Source: Cohnella sp. SGD-V74 (lineage in GTDB: Bacteria; Bacillota; Bacilli; Paenibacillales; Paenibacillaceae). From it: a stretch of 64,000 nucleotides of DNA. Positions 27,110-35,739 of this stretch are shown one piece after another (the stretch's first letter is position 1; every line of letters starts with the position of its first letter). The DNA is taken from positions 124,001 to 188,000 of the forward strand of contig NZ_PVYW01000003.1 of assembly GCF_003001675.1 (NCBI RefSeq). Reading direction: 5' to 3'. The notes below the pieces were generated by a model. That model did not search any database and had not been told where the DNA came from. It saw only the letters and a program-made list of their open reading frames with translations. The translations under genes were made by a program, and so were the position numbers.

Positions 27110-28267
27110 TTGTCCAAACTGCTGAAGCTGCTCCTGACGCTGCCAATCGCCCTCGTCGCCGTAACGCTGTCCGGCTGCTGGGATTATAACAACATCGACC
27201 GGATGAACTATTTGACGTCGATGAGCATCGACTACGACGAAGGGCAATTCATCGTCTATCTGCAATCCTCTCACTTCACCGGCATCGCCAAAAGGGAAGG
27301 AGCGCCTATAGACGCCAAACCGCAGGACGTCATCGGCATCGGTCGTGGCAAAACCATCGGCGATGCGATCTTCAAAGTGTATCGTTCCGAGCAGATCCCG
27401 ATCTATTGGGGGCACGTTAAGGCGATGGTTTTCACGAAAAGAGCGCTCCGCAACGTCGGCATCATCGATCTGACGGACCTAGTCAACCGTTACCGGGAAA
27501 TCCGCTACAACCTATGGGTGTTCGGAACGGAGGAACCGATCGAAAAGTTGTTAAACGCGCTTCCCTATTACAACCGTTCTCTGTACGATTCGCTGCTGAT
27601 GAAGCCTGCCGAATCTTACAGGCAATTTTCCCATATCCAACCGGTCTACCTGTATCGCTTTCTGTCAGACACCTTCGAAAGCGGAAAAACCGCCATGCTC
27701 CCCAGGCTCGCGATCGAGCGCGGCGACTGGATCGAAGGCGGCAAACCGATCTCCCTGCTGACAATGAACGGCGGCTACTTCTTCCAAGGAACCGACTATG
27801 TAGGCGAGCTGAATTGGGAGCAGCTAAAAGGCAAGCGGTATCTGGACCATAAAATGTTCCGGATACCGCTTACGATCGAATATGGGGACCAGCCCGTCGT
27901 CACTTTCGTCCTTCGCATAAAGGATTTCAAGATCGGTTACGCCGTCCGAGACGGCCGGCTTAACTTTACGCTGGACATCAAGGTTAAAGCCTTCATCGAC
28001 GAGATGATGGAAAATCTCGACGAACCGAAAATGAAGCGCATGCTGGAGCAAGAAATCGAGAGAACCGTAAGATCCACCTACGACGCGGGCAAAGACATTC
28101 GCGCCGACGTTCTGAATCTGGGCTACCCGGTCTTCAGATACCATCATGCGGATTGGAAAACTTATTTGCGCGGCGAAGGCTTCCAGTCCTCCTCGCTCGG
28201 TGCGGTTCGCGTTCGGGCGATGATCACGCATTCCGGCAAGTACAAAGGACGGATCGCCAACCTATAG
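27110..28267 (+). CDS. gerAC: Spore germination receptor lipoprotein subunit, GerAC family
   Basis: 385 residues. Signal peptide with lipobox LSGC (C23), immediately followed by WDYNNIDRMNYLTSMSIDYDEG, the standard GerAC mature N-terminus. The family's three-domain region continues with RGKTIGDAIFKVYRSEQIPIYWGHVK and the C-terminal ERTVRSTYDAGKDIRADVLNLGYPVFRYH. It anchors the receptor on the outside of the spore inner membrane. The start is a TTG at 27110, about 10 bases after AAAGGAA; an overlapping ATG at 27100 is in another frame. It ends in a six-base tail overlap with the convergent GNAT gene. Confidence 0.92.
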   Translation: MSKLLKLLLTLPIALVAVTLSGCWDYNNIDRMNYLTSMSIDYDEGQFIVYLQSSHFTGIAKREGAPIDAKPQDVIGIGRGKTIGDAIFKVYRSEQIPIYWGHVKAMVFTKRALRNVGIIDLTDLVNRYREIRYNLWVFGTEEPIEKLLNALPYYNRSLYDSLLMKPAESYRQFSHIQPVYLYRFLSDTFESGKTAMLPRLAIERGDWIEGGKPISLLTMNGGYFFQGTDYVGELNWEQLKGKRYLDHKMFRIPLTIEYGDQPVVTFVLRIKDFKIGYAVRDGRLNFTLDIKVKAFIDEMMENLDEPKMKRMLEQEIERTVRSTYDAGKDIRADVLNLGYPVFRYHHADWKTYLRGEGFQSSSLGAVRVRAMITHSGKYKGRIANL

Positions 28268-28933
28268 CGGGAGCAGGCTCACCTCGTCGCGAGCTTCCAG
28301 CCCGCGGATCATCTCTTCCCATTCCTTCGGCTTGTTCGGCAACGCCGAATAGTACTGCCGGAGGAAGCGGACGATCAATTCGGCGGGCAGCGATCCGCGC
28401 GTCTCGTCGACCGGGAAGAAGCCAAGGTCGAGCTCTGCGACCGCCTTGCCTTCGTGATCCCACGACGGATGCACATACGAGAGATCCAGCTTCTGATAGC
28501 CGATATGGGACAGCACCTCGCGTCTTACGGCCGGATGCATCGGAAGCACGTTGCCGAATTTCAGCGAAGATACAGCATGCGGACGGTAGATTTCGGCGAA
28601 CATGCCGATCGACTCCGTGCCGCTAAGACGCTGCAGCCTTTCGAGGTCCCGGGATCGCTCCACGTACAGGAAGCGGCCGATGCCCAGCCCCATCGCCCCG
28701 ATAATCGTAAAATCGGTCATCGCCACCCGCATCTCCGGGTAGTAGCGATATTCCGTCGCTCCGACGACGGCGTCGTTATGAACCGCGACATAGACGTGAA
28801 TGTCCGGATCTTCGAGCGCTTCTTGCCACAACTCGAACGCGAGCACTTCCTCCGGAGGGAAGATGGTGCTCATCAGGCGGTGCATCTCCGCAAATCTTGG
28901 ATCCTCGATCGAACGAACGCGAATATATTCCAT
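28262..28933 (-). CDS. GNAT-family acetyltransferase-like protein
   Basis: 223 residues. The N-terminal half has a GNAT-like layout: a first helix EMHRLMSTIFPPEEV, then DIHVYVAVHNDAVVGATEYRYYP as the central strands and MGLGIGRFLYVERSRDLE in place of the usual acetyl-CoA loop. The loop is not a clean Q/RxxGxG/A motif, so activity is uncertain. The C-terminal 100 residues (HPSWDHEGKAVAELDLGFFP to the end) form an extra domain of unknown role. It follows the second GNAT gene by one base, so the two are cotranscribed. Substrate unknown. Confidence 0.75.
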   Translation of the reverse strand: MEYIRVRSIEDPRFAEMHRLMSTIFPPEEVLAFELWQEALEDPDIHVYVAVHNDAVVGATEYRYYPEMRVAMTDFTIIGAMGLGIGRFLYVERSRDLERLQRLSGTESIGMFAEIYRPHAVSSLKFGNVLPMHPAVRREVLSHIGYQKLDLSYVHPSWDHEGKAVAELDLGFFPVDETRGSLPAELIVRFLRQYYSALPNKPKEWEEMIRGLEARDEVSLLPL

Positions 28934-28934
28934 A

Positions 28935-29600
28935 TCATCTCTCCGTCTTAAAGGGATTTCGCCATTCCATTAACGCCGCATAATTCAGTGATTGTTCGTC
29001 TTCCAAGTATTCGGCGGCGACTCCGATCGGCAGCCTTCCGCAACGCAGCATGAACGTGATGACCGGATCGTTCAGCTCCCCTTCACATACCTTCCGAACA
29101 TACTCTTCGGGCCCGAGCTTGTCGGAATGGGCCTTGTAACCGGGCATTCGCCCTCCTCCGAGCAGCCTGCGGCAGCCCAGATGAACGACCGTCTCGTACA
29201 TCGACTGCATCAGCCATTTGCCCAGCCCTAATTTACGATATTGCGGATCGACGCAGAGATCGACGACATAGACCGTGTCTCCGTCCGGTTCGTGATTGCG
29301 TATGTAGCCGTCGTCCGTCATCGAAGCCCAGTCGTGCGGCCCGTCGCGGGGAACCGTTACCCGCAAAGCCGTCATCGAACCTACGATCTTCCCTTCCGCC
29401 TCCGCGCACAACGCCCCTTCGGGAAAACGGACTACGTGCTCGGTCAACTGCTCCTCGTTCCACCACAGCTCGGACGGAAAAGGCGGCGGAAAACACCTCG
29501 CCTGCAAGGCGACCAGACTCGCGAAGTCCCCCCTTCCATAGTTGCGGATCGTCAGCGGCAGCATGCGGCGTTCGTCGGACACTTTCATCTGTTTCAGCAC
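28935..29600 (-). CDS. GNAT-family N-acetyltransferase
   Basis: 221 residues. The acetyl-CoA motif is clear: VYVVDLCVDPQYRKLGLGKWLMQSMYE, with the pyrophosphate loop RKLGLGKW. N-terminal LTIRNYGRGDFASLVALQARCFP is the typical first strand and helix. The start is the GTG at 29600, about 8 bases after GGGG in GGGGGTGAG; an ATG four codons later lacks a clear ribosome site. Paired with the downstream GNAT-like gene. The acceptor substrate cannot be inferred. Confidence 0.84.
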   Translation of the reverse strand: MLKQMKVSDERRMLPLTIRNYGRGDFASLVALQARCFPPPFPSELWWNEEQLTEHVVRFPEGALCAEAEGKIVGSMTALRVTVPRDGPHDWASMTDDGYIRNHEPDGDTVYVVDLCVDPQYRKLGLGKWLMQSMYETVVHLGCRRLLGGGRMPGYKAHSDKLGPEEYVRKVCEGELNDPVITFMLRCGRLPIGVAAEYLEDEQSLNYAALMEWRNPFKTER

Positions 29601-29637
29601 GTTCTCACCCCCTGCTGCCGTTTCGGGCTTGGGTGCT

Positions 29638-29920
29638 CAGGGCTGTCCCTTAAGCAAAAGAGTCGTACCGAACGATTATCGATGGATGCAGGGTAATGGG
29701 CATCTATCTCCTTCCGATGCGAGATACCCCACAAAGTGACGTTAAGCTTCGAAGCTTATTCCGATTACTTTGCGGGGGCCCCAAAAGCGCGATCCTGAAA
29801 TTTTGAATGGATAGACCCGTCGCAATGTAATTTCAGGACCGTATGAGGCAGTCTCCAGGAGATAGATGCCCTTCTTTTTTCATCGATAATCTTGTACGCC
29901 CATCTTATGGGACAGCCCCT
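29638..29920. repeat. 283-bp structured inverted-repeat element in the 575-bp gap before the NlpC/P60 gene
   Basis: The ends are gggctgtccc (29640-29649) and gggacagccc (29909-29918). Inside, gattatcgatg (29674-29684) pairs exactly with 29881-29891, and gggcatctatctcct (29698-29712) pairs exactly with 29857-29871. Two hairpins lie within the arms: CCCCaCAAAGT/ACTTTGcGGGG (29727-29777) centred on the 16-bp palindrome TAAGCTTCGAAGCTTA, and GATCCTGAAATT/AATTTCAGGACC (29791-29840). The layout resembles a cloverleaf. No credible reading frame is present. The rest of the 29601-30175 gap holds only the promoter region of the next gene. Confidence 0.75.
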
Positions 29921-30120
29921 TCCCTTGCCCACTTCCTATAGTATAGGAATCCGGCGATTCGGGGCAAGCCATTTTCAGGTTAGCGCTTACGGTTCAGGGG
30001 AATGCAGGCAAAATTGAGCAAGACATGAGAAATTTCTCATGTTTTTCTAAGAATGCGATTCAAACCGTTCTCATGCCCGTTTTTTCCCTCTCCTTGGAAA
30101 ACCTTAGGGAAACCTGGCTC

Positions 30121-30129
30121 TGCTATACT
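30121..30129 (+). promoter_or_regulatory. Extended -10 promoter for the NlpC/P60 gene
   Basis: TGCTATACT is an extended -10 element (TGN followed by TATACT), 47 bases ahead of the start codon at 30176. No clear -35 is visible at 17 bases. Confidence 0.5.
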
Positions 30130-30175
30130 CATTCTCGTGAGCTATGAATCTTTCGGATACATTGGAGGTATCAGC

Positions 30176-30661
30176 ATGAGCTTAAAACAAACGTTCGTCC
30201 GCAAAGTCATCGGCATCAGCCTGTGCGCAGCCATCGGCTTCACAGGACTCGCGATCGCACAAGCCCCGCAGGCATCGGCCGCGACGAAAGCGGACAAAAT
30301 CATATCCCTTGGACAAAAATATCTCGGCGTAAAATATCGGTTCGGAGCGCCGTCCGGCTCGACGTCCGCGTTCGACTGCTCGAGCTTCACGCAATATATT
30401 TACGGCAAATACGGCGTTAAGCTGCCGCGCGTATCCAGCGCCCAAGCCACAAAAGGAGTCAAAGTGGCGAAAGCCAATCTGAAGCGCGGAGATCTCGTCT
30501 TCTTCACCACGTCGCGCACCGGCAAGAAAATCGGCCACGTCGGCGTATACGTAGGGAACAACAAAATGCTGCACACTTACGGCAAGCCGGGAGTCACCTA
30601 CTCGTCCCTCAACTCCAGCCATTGGAAGAAGACGTACGTGACCGCCCGCCGCGTTCTCTAG
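30176..30661 (+). CDS. Secreted NlpC/P60 peptidase
   Basis: 161 residues. A signal peptide (charged FVRKVIGISLCAAIGFTG region, cleavage probably after ASA at about residue 35) is followed by one NlpC/P60 domain. The catalytic Cys is in SAFDCSSFTQYIYGK, the His in KIGHVGVYVG and a third polar residue in MLHTYGK. These enzymes cleave gamma-D-Glu/diamino acid bonds in peptidoglycan stem peptides. There is no SH3 or LysM domain, so it is a minimal one-domain form. TTGGAGG precedes the ATG. It is monocistronic, with a strong hairpin downstream shared with the convergent kinase gene. Confidence 0.92.
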   Translation: MSLKQTFVRKVIGISLCAAIGFTGLAIAQAPQASAATKADKIISLGQKYLGVKYRFGAPSGSTSAFDCSSFTQYIYGKYGVKLPRVSSAQATKGVKVAKANLKRGDLVFFTTSRTGKKIGHVGVYVGNNKMLHTYGKPGVTYSSLNSSHWKKTYVTARRVL

Positions 30662-30761
30662 TCTCTAGCTATTTATCCTATATACGCGGAGCGCAGAGAC
30701 AATGTTGCACCAAAACGCAATTGAGCAGCTGGGAATTTGTTGCAACCCCCGCCTGTAAACA

Positions 30762-30802
30762 AAGGCAGCGCCTCAGTCCATAATCGGACGAGGCGCTGCC
30801 TT
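30762..30802. terminator. Bidirectional terminator between NlpC/P60 and the histidine kinase
   Basis: AAGGCAGCGCCTC(A)GTCC and GGAC(G)AGGCGCTGCCTT form a stem of about 17 bp with one mismatch; a T-rich stretch follows on the plus strand and the kinase stop lies just beyond. Confidence 0.8.
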
Positions 30803-30809
30803 GTTTCGT

Positions 30810-32162
30810 TTAAATTTTGCGGGGAAGCTGGATCGAGATCGTCGTGCCGTTGTTCGGCTTGCTGTATACTTCGACGCTTCCCTCGTGGACGTCGATGATT
30901 TTCTTGGCGATCGACAGGCCGAGACCGCTGCCCCCCGTTGAACGGTGGCGAGCCTCGTCCACCCGGTAGAAGCGCTGGAACATATTCGGAATCTCGCTCT
31001 CCGGAATACCGAGACCGTAATCGGTCACCTCCAGCTTGATGCCGCTCTTCTGGTTGCGGATTCGCACGTCGATCGGCTCTTTGCTGTATTTCAGCGCGTT
31101 GTCGATAAGAATGAGCAGCAGCTGCCGGATCTTCTCCTTGTCCCCCCGCATGTAGACGAAGTGGTGGTCGGAGTGCACGCGAATGTTGCGCTGGAACGTT
31201 TTGCCCAACACCTCGGACAGCTCCCGGACGACGCTGACGACGTCGAACCGCGACACGTTCAGCCAGTTGTCCTGCTCCGCTTCGGCCAGCGTCAGCATCG
31301 AGCGGATCAAGTTCTGCAGACGTTCGGTCTCCTTGGCGATCGCTTCGATCGCTTCGTCCCGAACCGCGGCATTGTCTCTGCCCCAACGCTTCAGCATGTC
31401 GGCATAGCTGGAGATGACCGTAAGCGGCGTCTTCAGCTCGTGGGACGCGTCCGCCACGAAATGCTTCTGGCTCTCGATCGTCCGGTCCAGCCGGTCGATC
31501 ATCTGATTGAACGCCCTCACCATCTGCTGCAGCTCGACCGATTCCTCCCGCCCGTTCAGCTTGACGCGGTACAGCTTGCCGCTCCGGTCGATCTCCCGCA
31601 TCGTCTGCACCATCTGGCCGATCGGCCCGGTCAGACGGGACGTGAACCAATACGTGCCGAAAATGGCGAACACGACCGCGCCGATGCTCGTAACGGTCAA
31701 GGCGCCGACCAGAATCTGCAGGTAGCTGTCCAGCACGGTTAATCTGCGGGCGGCTTCCAACGTGCCGATCATCCGGCCCTGATCGAAAATCGGCTTCGAC
31801 AGGAAGAGGACGCGCTGCCCGTTGATCTGCATCGTGTCCGAATAGTTGTACACCTGGTATTGCGAAGGGATCGAGAGCAGCTCTTCGTCCGTTCCGACCT
31901 TATTGACGATCTGTTCGCCGACGACGATTCTCATCATCTCGTTGTAATTGTACAGATCGCTCAGCAGCTTCGGTTCATCGAGCCCCTGCATCCCTCGCTT
32001 GCGCAAGGACTCGATGACCAGGTCCGCCTTGTTCGTGAGAAGCTGAAGCTCCCCCCGGGTCGTCACCCGAATCACGAAGAAATAGACGAAAATATTATAC
32101 AGAATCAAAATAAAAATTAACCAGAAAACCGTGAATAAGGTAAATCTGGATCTGAGAGTCAT
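30810..32162 (-). CDS. OmpR-associated sensor histidine kinase (ArlS-like layout)
   Basis: 450 residues. Membrane segment 1 at about 10-30, an extracytoplasmic sensor region of about 125 residues, membrane segment 2 (LVGALTVTSIGAVVFAIFG), HAMP, then the HisKA domain with FVADASHELKTPLTVI. The ATPase domain follows with an N box (LLLILIDNALKYSK), G1 (VTDYGLGIPE) and G2 (GGSGLGLSIAKKI). The signal is unknown. The ATG overlaps the stop of the regulator gene as ATGA, so the regulator comes first in the operon. It is followed by a bidirectional terminator. Confidence 0.92.
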   Translation of the reverse strand: MTLRSRFTLFTVFWLIFILILYNIFVYFFVIRVTTRGELQLLTNKADLVIESLRKRGMQGLDEPKLLSDLYNYNEMMRIVVGEQIVNKVGTDEELLSIPSQYQVYNYSDTMQINGQRVLFLSKPIFDQGRMIGTLEAARRLTVLDSYLQILVGALTVTSIGAVVFAIFGTYWFTSRLTGPIGQMVQTMREIDRSGKLYRVKLNGREESVELQQMVRAFNQMIDRLDRTIESQKHFVADASHELKTPLTVISSYADMLKRWGRDNAAVRDEAIEAIAKETERLQNLIRSMLTLAEAEQDNWLNVSRFDVVSVVRELSEVLGKTFQRNIRVHSDHHFVYMRGDKEKIRQLLLILIDNALKYSKEPIDVRIRNQKSGIKLEVTDYGLGIPESEIPNMFQRFYRVDEARHRSTGGSGLGLSIAKKIIDVHEGSVEVYSKPNNGTTISIQLPRKI

Positions 32163-32857
32163 GCATCGGGCTCCTTCAGCATATAGCCGACTCCGCGCAC
32201 CGTGTGCAGCAGCTTATGGCGGTAACCCTTGTCCATCTTCTGCCGCAAATAACGGATGTAGACGTCGACGACGTTCGTATCGCCGATATACTCGTAGCCC
32301 CATACGTCGGACAATATTTCGTCCCGCGTCTTCTCCTCGTTCTTGTTGCGGGCCAAGTACAGCAACAGCTCGAACTCCCGCGGAGTCAAGTCGATCGAAT
32401 GATCCTTCCGGTACACCTTGCGCGTCAGCAGCTCGATCGTCAAATCGCCGATCTTGAGCACGTCCTCGCTCTCGCCTTCCCGCGAAGCCTTGAATATACG
32501 CAGCAGGTTCCGCACTCTGGCGAGCAGCTCCTCCATCGCGAACGGCTTCGTGATATAGTCGTTCGCTCCGTGCTCGAAGCCGCTTACTTTGTCGGGAACC
32601 GTATCCCTGGCCGTCAGCAGAATGACCGGAACGGCCGCGTCGTTCTGCCGCAGCCGGCGCAGCACTTCGATGCCGTTCAGCTCGGGCAGCATGACGTCCA
32701 GCAGCACCAGATCCCACTCGCCGGACACGGCCATCTCCAGCCCCTTGCGCCCGTCCGCGGCCCTTCCGACGCCGTAGCCTTCGTGCTCCAGCTCCAGCTG
32801 CAGTATTCTCGCAATCGAATCTTCGTCTTCGATAATCAATATATTTTCATTTTTCAT
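32159..32857 (-). CDS. OmpR/PhoB-family response regulator
   Basis: 232 residues. Receiver domain (1-118) with acidic residues in IIEDEDS, phosphoacceptor Asp in LVLLDVMLPELNG, Thr in ILLTARD and Lys in DYITKPFAMEELL; winged-helix domain (about 135-230) with DLTPREFELLLYLARNK and VDVYIRYLRQKMD. The ATG at 32857 (MKNENILII) is six bases after GAGGTG; two upstream in-frame start codons overlap the ribosome site. Partner of the kinase directly downstream. An extended -10 at 32886-32894 lies just upstream. Confidence 0.93.
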   Translation of the reverse strand: MKNENILIIEDEDSIARILQLELEHEGYGVGRAADGRKGLEMAVSGEWDLVLLDVMLPELNGIEVLRRLRQNDAAVPVILLTARDTVPDKVSGFEHGANDYITKPFAMEELLARVRNLLRIFKASREGESEDVLKIGDLTIELLTRKVYRKDHSIDLTPREFELLLYLARNKNEEKTRDEILSDVWGYEYIGDTNVVDVYIRYLRQKMDKGYRHKLLHTVRGVGYMLKEPDA

Positions 32858-32885
32858 CGTCATCACCTCGTATTTATCCCACTCT

Positions 32886-32894
32886 ATTGTACCA
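32886..32894 (-). promoter_or_regulatory. Extended -10 promoter of the two-component operon
   Basis: TGGTACAAT on the minus strand, 29 bases ahead of the regulator start codon. The best -35 at 17 bases is weak (TTTCAT), consistent with an extended -10 promoter. Confidence 0.45.
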
Positions 32895-32977
32895 CGACTG
32901 TCAAAGCGATGAAAAATCGGTCGATCTCGCGGCGCTTCAAGAGCGAAGATGTCGGAAATGCGAGGCGTCAGTCTCGC

Positions 32978-34588
32978 TTAGTTGGCCGTCTGGGTCTCGC
33001 CGAGAGAGTCCGTCAGGGCGCGCAGCGCCCGTTCCATCGTCCGCCTCGTTCGCTCGTCCCGCGGAAAGCCCTCGCCCCTCCACAGCGCATCCAGCATGAC
33101 GGAGGAAGGCAGCTCGGGCAAATGCGCCGCGGGAGCTTCGGGAAACAGCGCCAGCCAGCCGGAGCGGTCGCGAAACGGCTGATCCCGGTTCGCAATCCAC
33201 GCGCTGCGAATCGTCCGGCGTTCGGCTTGCCCGTACAGTTCCGCGCAGGCCGCTTGCCTGCGGGGCGACCATTTGGCCGGATAGCAATCGGCCGCGAGCA
33301 GGACGAGATCGGCTGTGCGCAGCACGAAATCCATCGTCGCGGGATGCTCCCACCGGCTGGAGACGTCCAGCAGCACGAGCGGCACGCCGAGTCTGCGAAT
33401 CCACTTCGCCAGCTCTTTGCCCGGCTCGCGGTTGACGGCAGACTCCTCTCCGGGATGGAGCGGATAATAGGCCGCCGCCCCTTCACGCCAGGCGGGCGCC
33501 GCAGCTTGCCTCCCATCTGCGCGGACGAATACGGCGCTCCTCGGCATCCGTCTCTCCCCGTTGAGAAGAGCGTACAGCTCCGCCTCGCCGCCGGGACATT
33601 CGACCAACGCATGCGCCTTGCCCTGGCTGCCGAGCGCCGCGGACAGAGCGAGCGCCGCGAAAGTCGCTCCCGCCCCGGGGTAGGCGGACACGAGCGCAAC
33701 GACTCGCGTGTCGGAGCGCTCCTGATCTTGCCCTGCGAGATGCGGCGCGGGAAAGCCGTCCAGGCCGACAAGATCCAGCTTGATCCGGTTCAGCTCGTCA
33801 AGCAGCTCATCGGCGGAGCGCGGTCTGTCCGCGGGATCTGTCGCCAGCATGCGGCCGAGCAGCAGCGCAAAGTCGGCGGGCACGTCCTCCTGCAGCGCCT
33901 GCGCCATCGTTCCGCGATGACGCATGGCGAAGCGGCCGCCCGACAGGAGAAAATACGCCAAGGCCCCCAAGCCGTACAGATCGGTGCGTTCGTCGGACTG
34001 CTCGCCCCGCAGCTGCTCCGGCGCGGCGAATCCCGGCGTTCCGAGCTGCAGCGTGTCGCTCGTCTTGTTTTCGCGGTAGCGGCGGGCAATGCCGAAGTCG
34101 ACGAGAATCGCCTTCTCCCCCTTGCCCAGCAGCACGTTGGCGGGCTTCAGGTCGCGGAAGACGACGGCCGGAGCCTGCGCGTGCAGATAGGTCAGCACGT
34201 TCGCCAGGTCGATCAGCGCGTCGAGCACGAACGGAAAGCTCAGCCGCAGCCCGTATCGTTCGAAGCGCTCGGCCAGCGTATCCCCGGCGACGTATTCCAT
34301 GACGATGCAGGCGACGCCGTCCGCGTCCGGCGGATAATAATCGACGATGTCCGGCAGATGGGGGTGGTCCAGCTCGCTGAGCAGCTGCGCTTCGGGCAGG
34401 AACGAGCGGCGCTCCTCCGGCAGCGGGCGCGTCAGCTTAAGCGCCCTGGCCTTTCCTCCGAGCCGCGTGTCTTCGGCCAAGTAGACCCGGCCCATGCCTC
34501 CTTTGCCGATCGGCCTCTCGATCCGGTAACGATCGCCGAACAGCTGCCCCGGCGCCAGAATTAAGCCGTGCGCATGCGAATTGTCCAC
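32978..34588 (-). CDS. Ser/Thr protein kinase fused to a degenerate ParA/MinD-like domain
   Basis: 536 residues. The N-terminal Hanks-type kinase domain (about 20-280) has the Gly loop IGKGGMGRVYLAED, the lysine in RALKLTRP, the catalytic loop VFRDLKPANVLL (FRD in place of HRD), ILVDFGIARR and GTPGFAAPEQL. There is no membrane segment and no PASTA repeat, so it is cytosolic and unlike PrkC. The C-terminal half starts RVVALVSAYPGAGATFAALALSA, which has the shape of a ParA/MinD/CpaE P-loop, but the Walker lysine is absent. A later VLLDVSSRW and ADLVLLAADC resemble the Walker B and following strand. The start is GTG at 34588 after GAGGAGAGA. It lies 128 bases after the repair operon. Confidence 0.85.
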   Translation of the reverse strand: MDNSHAHGLILAPGQLFGDRYRIERPIGKGGMGRVYLAEDTRLGGKARALKLTRPLPEERRSFLPEAQLLSELDHPHLPDIVDYYPPDADGVACIVMEYVAGDTLAERFERYGLRLSFPFVLDALIDLANVLTYLHAQAPAVVFRDLKPANVLLGKGEKAILVDFGIARRYRENKTSDTLQLGTPGFAAPEQLRGEQSDERTDLYGLGALAYFLLSGGRFAMRHRGTMAQALQEDVPADFALLLGRMLATDPADRPRSADELLDELNRIKLDLVGLDGFPAPHLAGQDQERSDTRVVALVSAYPGAGATFAALALSAALGSQGKAHALVECPGGEAELYALLNGERRMPRSAVFVRADGRQAAAPAWREGAAAYYPLHPGEESAVNREPGKELAKWIRRLGVPLVLLDVSSRWEHPATMDFVLRTADLVLLAADCYPAKWSPRRQAACAELYGQAERRTIRSAWIANRDQPFRDRSGWLALFPEAPAAHLPELPSSVMLDALWRGEGFPRDERTRRTMERALRALTDSLGETQTAN

Positions 34589-34716
34589 GTTAACTCTCTC
34601 CTCTTCTCGTCCCCGCGCGGACCGGTTAACGCAAATAACCCGCACCCGGTTCCGGAGCCCGCGAACATAACGTTCGGAACTCCGGCCGAATGCGGGATGC
34701 TTTCCCGACGGCGGAC

Positions 34717-35739
34717 TTATTTTCTTTTCACCCATATTGTAACTTCTTCGCGGTTATGGAACAACTGCTTCACTTGACGAATGTCGAAAAAGCGGCCGTA
34801 CTCCTCCGTCAAATCGTCGATCGTCTGCAGCGGCTTGCGGTACATCAGCTTCAGCGTAATGATTCCCGAGCCTCCGGCGGTAATCGACGGGGCCAGCTCC
34901 GAGACGATCCGGCTCGTATGATGGGGATCCCAGCTCATGTCGCAGACGAACAGATCGAACGTTCCCGGCGCGAACGAGACGTCGGCCGCATTGCGCCGGA
35001 TATGGCGCAAGTTCGGGTGAACGACGAGAGACGGGTCCATCTCGGCCGGATCGACCGCCGTCACCTTCAGCCCGCGCTCCAGCAGCACCGACGTCCATCC
35101 GCCCGGGGCGGCGCCGAGATCGAGCGCGTTGGAGAACCGGTCGAGCGGCAGATTAAACGTCCTCTCCGCCTCCAGCAGCTTAAACGCCGCGCGCGAGATC
35201 AGACTGTCGTCCTTGCGGAAACGAACCGCGCCGCCCGGCCAGTCGGACAGATTGTCGCGCGGCTTGGAGCAGCCCATGTAGAGCTTCTTCTTCGACGCGT
35301 AGATCGAGACGATCCAGTCCGCCTCGCGGGCGACGACTTCCGCTCCGAGCCCGGAGACGATCGGCACGATCGCGTCCCGGCCTTCCGCCGACGAGAATGG
35401 GAACGGACTGTTTTGTTCCTTGCGGACTTGGATTGCAACCTTCGCGCCTTTCAGCCTCTCTTCCAGAGTGGCGGCGAACGCTCTCATGCGCTCGGCCGTC
35501 GCCTCCGGGTCGCCCGTCGCTTCGCTCTCGGCCTCGACCGGAAACAGGTGGCGAAGGAACACCGGCTCCTTGCGGCGCAACTCCTTGAGCGTCGCCTCCC
35601 GTTCCTGCTCGCCGATTGCGATCAGGAACGTCTCGCCCGGCGCGAGTCCCGATACTTTGAGGCCGGGAAACCGCCGCCTAAGCTCATCCATGGCGTACGG
35701 GGCGAAGCCCGGGTTGGACGTGCAGACGAAGTCGGTCAT
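34717..35739 (-). CDS. SAM-dependent methyltransferase, FtsJ/RlmM-like
   Basis: 340 residues. The C-terminal half is a Rossmann methyltransferase with motif I LDLGAAPGGWTSVL, VTAVDPAEMD, a VCDMSWDP motif IV and a late lysine in IITLKLMYRK, giving the K-D-K type tetrad of 2'-O-ribose RNA methyltransferases of the RrmJ/RlmM group. The N-terminal 160 residues (CTSNPGFAPYAMDELRRRFP) resemble the THUMP-containing N-terminal part of RlmM. The likely role is RNA 2'-O-methylation; the target is not predictable. The ATG at 35739 overlaps the ABC gene stop (ATGA). It is the last gene of the nine-gene operon. Confidence 0.82.
   Translation of the reverse strand: MTDFVCTSNPGFAPYAMDELRRRFPGLKVSGLAPGETFLIAIGEQEREATLKELRRKEPVFLRHLFPVEAESEATGDPEATAERMRAFAATLEERLKGAKVAIQVRKEQNSPFPFSSAEGRDAIVPIVSGLGAEVVAREADWIVSIYASKKKLYMGCSKPRDNLSDWPGGAVRFRKDDSLISRAAFKLLEAERTFNLPLDRFSNALDLGAAPGGWTSVLLERGLKVTAVDPAEMDPSLVVHPNLRHIRRNAADVSFAPGTFDLFVCDMSWDPHHTSRIVSELAPSITAGGSGIITLKLMYRKPLQTIDDLTEEYGRFFDIRQVKQLFHNREEVTIWVKRK

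Noticed and set aside
32204..34564. Plus-strand open frame of 786 residues
   Set aside because: It is the antisense shadow of the response regulator and kinase genes: Arg/Gln/His-rich, no ribosome site, no domain, while the minus strand carries intact catalytic motifs.
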